Part shown: in pieces, positions 31,505 to 35,562 of the stretch
How positions within the stretch are numbered: position 1 is the first letter of the stretch
How the letters are laid out: each line of letters starts with the position of its first letter
Assembly (NCBI RefSeq): GCF_001484195.1
Contig: NZ_LLYW01000021.1
Coordinates: forward strand, 1 to 35,562
DNA length: 35,562 bases
Origin: Thermococcus celericrescens
GTDB taxonomy: Archaea > Methanobacteriota_B > Thermococci > Thermococcales > Thermococcaceae
Direction: 5' to 3'
Position numbers and translations under genes: made by a program
Notes under the pieces: model-generated
What the model was told of the DNA's origin: nothing
Seen by the model: the letters and a program-made list of their open reading frames with translations, nothing else
The model's database searches: none

Positions 31505-34245
31505 ATGAGCATGGATATGACCACGAGGATGTTTAAGGAAGAGGGGTGGATAAGGAAGCAGTGCCCCAAGTGTGGCAAGTTCTTCTGGACGCTCGATCCG
31601 GACAGGAAGACCTGCGGTGACCCGCCGTGTGACGAGTACTCCTTCATCGGAAAGCCCGGAATCCCGAAGAAGTACAGCCTGGAGGAAATGAGGGAGGCGT
31701 TCCTGAGCTTCTTTGAGAGAAAGGGCCACGGGAGGGTAAAGCGCTTCCCGGTTCTCCCCCGCTGGCGCGATGACGTTCTCCTCGTCGGGGCTTCGATCAT
31801 GGACTTCCAGCCATGGGTCATAAGCGGTGAAGCGGACCCGCCGGCCAACCCCCTCACGATAAGCCAGCCGTCGATTCGCTTCACCGACATAGACAACGTC
31901 GGAATCACGGGCAGGCATTTCACGATATTTGAGATGATGGCGCACCACGCCTTTAACTACCCGGACAAGCCGGTTTACTGGATGGACGAGACGGTGGAGC
32001 TGGCCTTCGAGTTCTTTACCAAGGAGCTCGGGATGAAGGGTGAGGACATAACCTTCAAGGAGAACCCCTGGGCCGGCGGAGGAAACGCGGGCCCGGCCTT
32101 CGAGGTGCTCTACCGCGGTCTTGAGGTTGCCACCCTGGTTTTCATGCAGTACAAGAAGGCGCCAAAGGACGCCGACCCGGCTCAGGTTGTGGAGATCAAG
32201 GGCGACTACTACGTCCCGATGGAGACGAGGGTCGTTGACACCGGCTACGGCCTTGAGAGGCTCGTCTGGATGAGCCACGGGACGCCTACCGCCTACGACG
32301 CCGTCCTCGGCTACGTCGTCGAGCCCCTGAAGAGGATGGCGGGTGTGGAGAAGATAGATGAGCGCATCCTCATGGAGAACTCCCGCCTGGCGGGTATGTT
32401 CGACATCGAGGACATGGGCGACCTGAGGTACCTCCGCGAGCAGGTGGCCAAACGCGTCGGAATCAGCGTTGAGGAGCTTACAAAGGCTGTGAGGCCCTAC
32501 GAGCTGATATACGCCGTGGCCGACCACACCAAGGCTTTAACCTTCATGCTCGCCGACGGCGTTATCCCGTCCAACGTCAAGGCGGGCTACCTCGCGAGGC
32601 TCCTGATAAGGAAGAGCATAAGGCACCTCCGTGAGCTCGGCCTCGAGGTCCCGCTGGCGGAGATAGTGGCCATGCACATCAGGGAGCTCTCGCCGACCTA
32701 TCCCGAGTTCAAGGAGATGGAGGACGTCATTCTCGACATCGTCAACGTCGAGGAGAGGCGCTACCAGGAGACCCTCAGGCGCGGAAGCGACCTCGTGAAG
32801 CGAGAGGTGGCCAAGCTCAAGAAGGCCGGCAGGGATGAAATTCCGCTCGAAAGGCTCCTCCTGTTCTACGAGAGCCACGGACTGACGCCGGAGATCGTCG
32901 CGGAGGTGGCGCAGAAGGAGGGAATCAGGGTCGAGATCCCTGACAACTTCTACACGCTGGTCGCTAAGGAAGCGGAGAGGGCAGAGAAGAAGGCCGCCGC
33001 TGAATACGCCGTTGACTTCGAACTGGTCAAGGATCTCCCTGACACGAGGACGCTCTACTACGAGGATCCATTCATGAGGGAGTTCGATGCCGAGGTTCTC
33101 AATGTCATAGACGACTGGGTGGTGCTCAACCAGACCGCCTTCTATCCGGAGGGCGGCGGTCAGCCATGCGACCTCGGTGAGCTCGAAGTTGAGGGGGAGA
33201 AGGTCGAGGTCACGGACGTTCAGAAGATAGGCAAGGTTATCCTCCACAGGGTCGAGAGGCCGGAGCTCTTCAGGCCCGGCGCGAAGGTTCACGGAAGGAT
33301 CGACTGGGACAGGAGAATCCAGCACATGCGCCACCACACTGGAACCCACGTCCTCATGGGTGCCCTCGTAAGGGTTCTCGGAAAGCACGTCTGGCAGGCC
33401 GGTTCACAGCTCCACACTGACTGGGCCAGGCTGGACATAAGCCACTACAAGCGCATAAGTGAGGATGAGCTCAGGGAGATTGAGAGGCTCGCCAACAGGG
33501 CCGTCATGGAGAACAGGAAGGTGACCTGGGAGTGGCTTCCGAGGACCGAGGCCGAGATGAAGTACGGCTTCCGCCTCTACCAGGGCGGTGTCGTTCCTGG
33601 AAGGGTCATCAGGGTGCTCAAGATTGAGGACTGGGACGTCCAGGCCTGCGGTGGAACGCACCTGCCCAACACTGGTCTAATCGGTCCGATCAAGATTCTG
33701 AGAACCGAGCGTATACAGGACGGTGTTGAGAGGATAATCTTCGCCGCCGGAGAGGCCGCGGTTGACTGGATGCAGGAGACCGAGAGGCTTCTCAAGAGAA
33801 CCGCCGAGACCTTCCGCGTCCCGCCCGAGAAGGTGCCGGAGACGGCCGAGCGCTTCTTCAGCGAGTGGAAGGAGGCGAGAAAGGAGGTCGAGAAGCTCAG
33901 GAAGGAGCTGGCCAAGCTCCTCGTCTACGAGCTCGAGGGGAAGGTCGAGAAGTTGGGGAGGTTGAGTTCATCGGAGCCGTCGTTGAGGGCGCGATGGACG
34001 ACCTCCGCGAGGCCGCCAACAAGCTCAGGAAGGAGAAGCGCGTCGTCGTCCTCATCAGCAGGGAGGGCCACTTCGTCGTTGCCGTTGGCGACGGCCTGGA
34101 CGTAAAGGCCGGGGAGCTGGCCAGGGCAGTAACCTCGGTCGCCGGCGGCGGCGGTGGCGGAAGGAAGGAGCTCGCCCAGGGCAGGGTGAAGAACCCGCTG
34201 AAGGCGGAGGAGGCGATAGAGGAGGTTAAGAGAAGGCTCGGCTGA
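31505..34245 (+). CDS. alaS: alanyl-tRNA synthetase, with apparent -1 frameshift
   Basis: Archaeal AlaRS: N-terminal zinc-like CPKCGKFFW, class II core ([26 protein letters not shown], then [21 protein letters not shown]), editing domain ([12 protein letters not shown], then [12 protein letters not shown]) and the C-Ala domain ending [14 protein letters not shown]. The frame opened at 31505 fails after GKVEKLG and would stop at 34105. The next frame continues the family sequence as [12 protein letters not shown] to the stop at 34245. Adding one G to the GGGG run at 33955-33958 restores a single 913-aa protein, the expected length. As the enzyme is essential and all other parts are intact, a sequencing error in a G run is the simplest explanation; a real lesion would remove the C-terminal dimerisation and DHHA1 region. 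Confidence 0.92.
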
Positions 34246-34248
34246 GCC

Positions 34249-34274
34249 CCCGTTCTTTCTTCCCTTCTTCCATT
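34249..34274 (+). terminator. possible terminator after alaS
   Basis: A pyrimidine-rich stretch with several short T runs (TTCTTTCTTCCCTTCTTCC) directly follows the alaS stop. No hairpin is seen. Confidence 0.3.
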
Positions 34275-34280
34275 AGGGGA

Positions 34281-34649
34281 GTGATTTGCATCAAGGTCAA
34301 AACCCTCACGAGAGAGATCGTCGCGCTCGCCGATGAGCTCGGCTTGAATGCGGTTCTGGAATACCGAACGCCCGACGGCACGAGGATAGACATCGCGATT
34401 CTGCGGGATGAGCGAAAGCTCCTCGCGATAGAGCTTGAGGCCTCCTTCAAGTGGTTTCCCCAAAGGGTTCTCTACGATGTGGTTAAGGCCCACCGAGCGG
34501 GTTTCCCGGAGCTCTGGGTTGTCACACCCTTCCGCGGCAACCCTGGATGGGTTCGGGGGTACGCTGAGGAGCTCGGGCTGACCCTCAGGATAATGGGAGA
34601 AGAGGAGGCAATTTCAAGGCTCAAGACTTGCTCTCCTTGCGGTACTTGA
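34281..34649 (+). CDS. small PD-(D/E)XK-like hypothetical protein
   Basis: 122 aa from GTG 34281. RIDIAILRDERKLLAIELEASFKWFPQRVLYDVVKAHRAGFPELWVVTPF has the layout of a restriction-endonuclease-like core: Asp near 35, Glu-x-Glu near 48-50, then a helix and the LWVVTP strand. The usual Lys of ExK is not present (ELEAS), so activity is uncertain. It starts 35 bases after alaS and overlaps the 3' end of the minus-strand gene by 29 bases. Function unknown. Confidence 0.5.
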   Translation: MICIKVKTLTREIVALADELGLNAVLEYRTPDGTRIDIAILRDERKLLAIELEASFKWFPQRVLYDVVKAHRAGFPELWVVTPFRGNPGWVRGYAEELGLTLRIMGEEEAISRLKTCSPCGT

Positions 34650-35085
34650 TGTATATGACGTCCTCCGCATGCCACATGGGTATCTTGTCGCCGGTTATCA
34701 GTATTTCGGCCTGGCCCTTCTGGTAAACTATCTCCTTGGTAAGCTCCGGTGGGAGCTGGAACTGGACGTAAACTTCACCGGGGAGGCTGTCCTTCTCGAC
34801 CTGGATTCTGAATTCGTCGCTGCCCCTGTAGCTCATATCTCCGTAGCGCACTAGGTATGAGGTTCCCTTGGGAAACGCTATCTTCAGCTCAAAGGAGTCC
34901 ACGTGAGGCTCTATTCTCATGGTGAACAATCCGACGCCGTCCTTCGTTACGAATGTGACGCTTTGATTGTCAACGTAAAATACCTCTTTGTACTCTATAC
35001 TTGCGGGTGGTATCTGGGCAGTGTGGAACGCGTAGGCCACTAGGGCTACAGTGATGACCGCCATGATTACCAGTGCCTTGTTCAC
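34621..35085 (-). CDS. membrane-anchored hypothetical protein
   Basis: 154 aa from GTG 35085, chosen because GGAGGGG lies at the right distance upstream; ATG 35100 within that sequence would lack an RBS. One N-terminal hydrophobic segment (ALVIMAVITVALVAYAF) anchors it. The rest is a beta-rich domain (EYKEVFYVDNQSVTFVTKDGVGLFTMRIEPHVDSFELKIAFP) that looks like an immunoglobulin-type or jelly-roll fold facing outward. No family recognised. A TATA-like GTTAATAA lies at about 35118-35126 on the minus strand. The IS200-type element begins about 60 bases upstream of its start. Confidence 0.6.
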   Translation of the reverse strand: MNKALVIMAVITVALVAYAFHTAQIPPASIEYKEVFYVDNQSVTFVTKDGVGLFTMRIEPHVDSFELKIAFPKGTSYLVRYGDMSYRGSDEFRIQVEKDSLPGEVYVQFQLPPELTKEIVYQKGQAEILITGDKIPMWHAEDVIYIKYRKESKS

Positions 35086-35145
35086 GAGTATCCCCTCCAT
35101 AAGACTCTTCCGGAAGGTTATTAACACTTTTGTGTAGGTGTTTAC

Positions 35146-35562
35146 TTTTTTCTTTTGAAAGCCTCGCTCTTTAGGGCGGGGATGCAGTAATCGAAAGACC
35201 AGCCTGAGGGCAGGAAAGCGAAAAACATTTAAGCAATAAAACACACCATACATTAAGGGGTTCACAATGAAGCCTGAATCACCGAGAATCAAGAGGACAA
35301 GACATGCAAAACACTTCTTAACCTATCACTTTGTCTGGATACCAAAATACGGGAGGGACATTCTCGTTGGAAAAGTCGCTGAAAGGCTCAAAGAAATGCT
35401 CAAGGAATACTCCCAAGAAATCGGGTGTGAGGTCATTGCACTCGAAGTAATGCCAGACCACGTTCACGTTTTCCTCCAGGCAAAGCCAAACCTCTCGCCG
35501 GCCCAAATAGTGAACCACCTGAAGGGCAAAACCGCCAGAAAACTCCTTCAAGAATTCCCCGA
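35146..35562 (+). mobile_element. IS200/IS605-type element, left end and start of tnpA (partial)
   Basis: The left end follows TTTAC (35141-35145) with TTTTTTCTTTTGAAAGC, then GGGCGGGGATGCAGT, matching the left end of the element at 276. A TATA-like ACATTTAAGC (about 35225-35234) precedes tnpA. The element continues past the window. Confidence 0.8.
35267..35562 (+). CDS. tnpA: Y1 (HUH) transposase TnpA, N-terminal part
   Basis: 98 codons are in the window and the frame is open to the end. It begins MKPESPRIKRTRHAKHF, then LTYHFVWIPKYGRDIL, and contains ALEVMPDHVHVFLQAKP with the HUH pair His-Val-His, the mark of the IS200 single-strand transposase. The catalytic Tyr would lie beyond the window. 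TnpA excises and inserts single-stranded DNA next to a TTAC-type target and could move the tnpB-only and 325-bp elements in this window, whose ends look alike. Confidence 0.92.
   Translation, partial: MKPESPRIKRTRHAKHFLTYHFVWIPKYGRDILVGKVAERLKEMLKEYSQEIGCEVIALEVMPDHVHVFLQAKPNLSPAQIVNHLKGKTARKLLQEFP

Noticed and set aside
31502-33388. Long minus-strand frames opposite alaS
   Set aside because: Shadows of a GC-rich coding strand; alaS motifs are unambiguous.
33762-34105. Separate small genes at the 3' end of alaS
   Set aside because: The two frames together rebuild the AlaRS C-terminal domain after one base change, so they are parts of one gene.
1-35562. CRISPR array
   Set aside because: No regularly spaced repeats of 24-37 bases were seen anywhere.

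Overview
The window looks like a hyperthermophilic euryarchaeon of the order Thermococcales, most likely Thermococcus. The evidence is about 55% GC host genes with TATA/BRE promoters and GGTG/GGAGG ribosome binding sites, an archaeal alanyl-tRNA synthetase, a DUF531 protein, an archaeal-type signal peptidase with catalytic His, KaiC-like ATPases, and IS200/IS605-family elements that sit 3' of a TTAC motif. No database was searched; all family assignments are from motif reading.

Layout. (1) 1-1734: a minus-strand gene of unknown function is split near its start codon by a complete tnpB-only IS200/IS605-type element (276-1725). (2) 1890-7600: a three-gene operon with a membrane-anchored multi-OB-fold protein, a TctA/DUF112-like permease and a membrane metal-dependent hydrolase that carries its own OB-fold. 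(3) 7597-14149: ordinary chromosome. It holds a methyltransferase, a KaiC-like ATPase with a small partner, a TPR-like protein with an M19 dipeptidase, DUF531, signal peptidase I, a possible small RNA, a 325-bp non-autonomous IS605-type element, a small basic protein and a PLD-family lipoprotein. (4) 14225-31110: a 16.9-kb AT-rich integrated element bounded by a 15-bp direct repeat. (5) 31126-35562: the host resumes with a coiled-coil protein, alaS (with an apparent 1-base frameshift), a small PD-(D/E)XK-like protein, a membrane-anchored protein and the start of an IS200 tnpA that runs off the window.

The integrated element is the main item. Integration splits its integrase gene as in SSV-type elements. 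Joining the two ends through the 15-bp repeat puts a ribbon-helix-helix (RHH) DNA-binding N-terminus (right end) in frame with the tyrosine recombinase (left end), predicting a protein of about 788 residues in the circular form. A perfect 8-bp inverted repeat lies at the promoter of the RHH part. The element carries an MCM-type helicase, a tandem-RHH regulator, an unknown protein, and an eight-gene, translationally coupled defence operon: hsdM, a small membrane protein, a Kiwa KwaA-like membrane protein, a KwaB-like (DUF4868-type) protein, hsdS, a GmrSD-like DUF262/DUF1524 nuclease, hsdR, and a YgjP-type (DUF45) metallopeptidase. The combination reads as a composite anti-invader locus on a mobile replicon.

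The element is also almost devoid of CpG (about seven seen by eye in 16.9 kb, several hundred expected). I saw no GATC in it (roughly 50-60 expected). CpG-rich host sequence begins right outside both ends. This word avoidance is the most unusual signal in the window.
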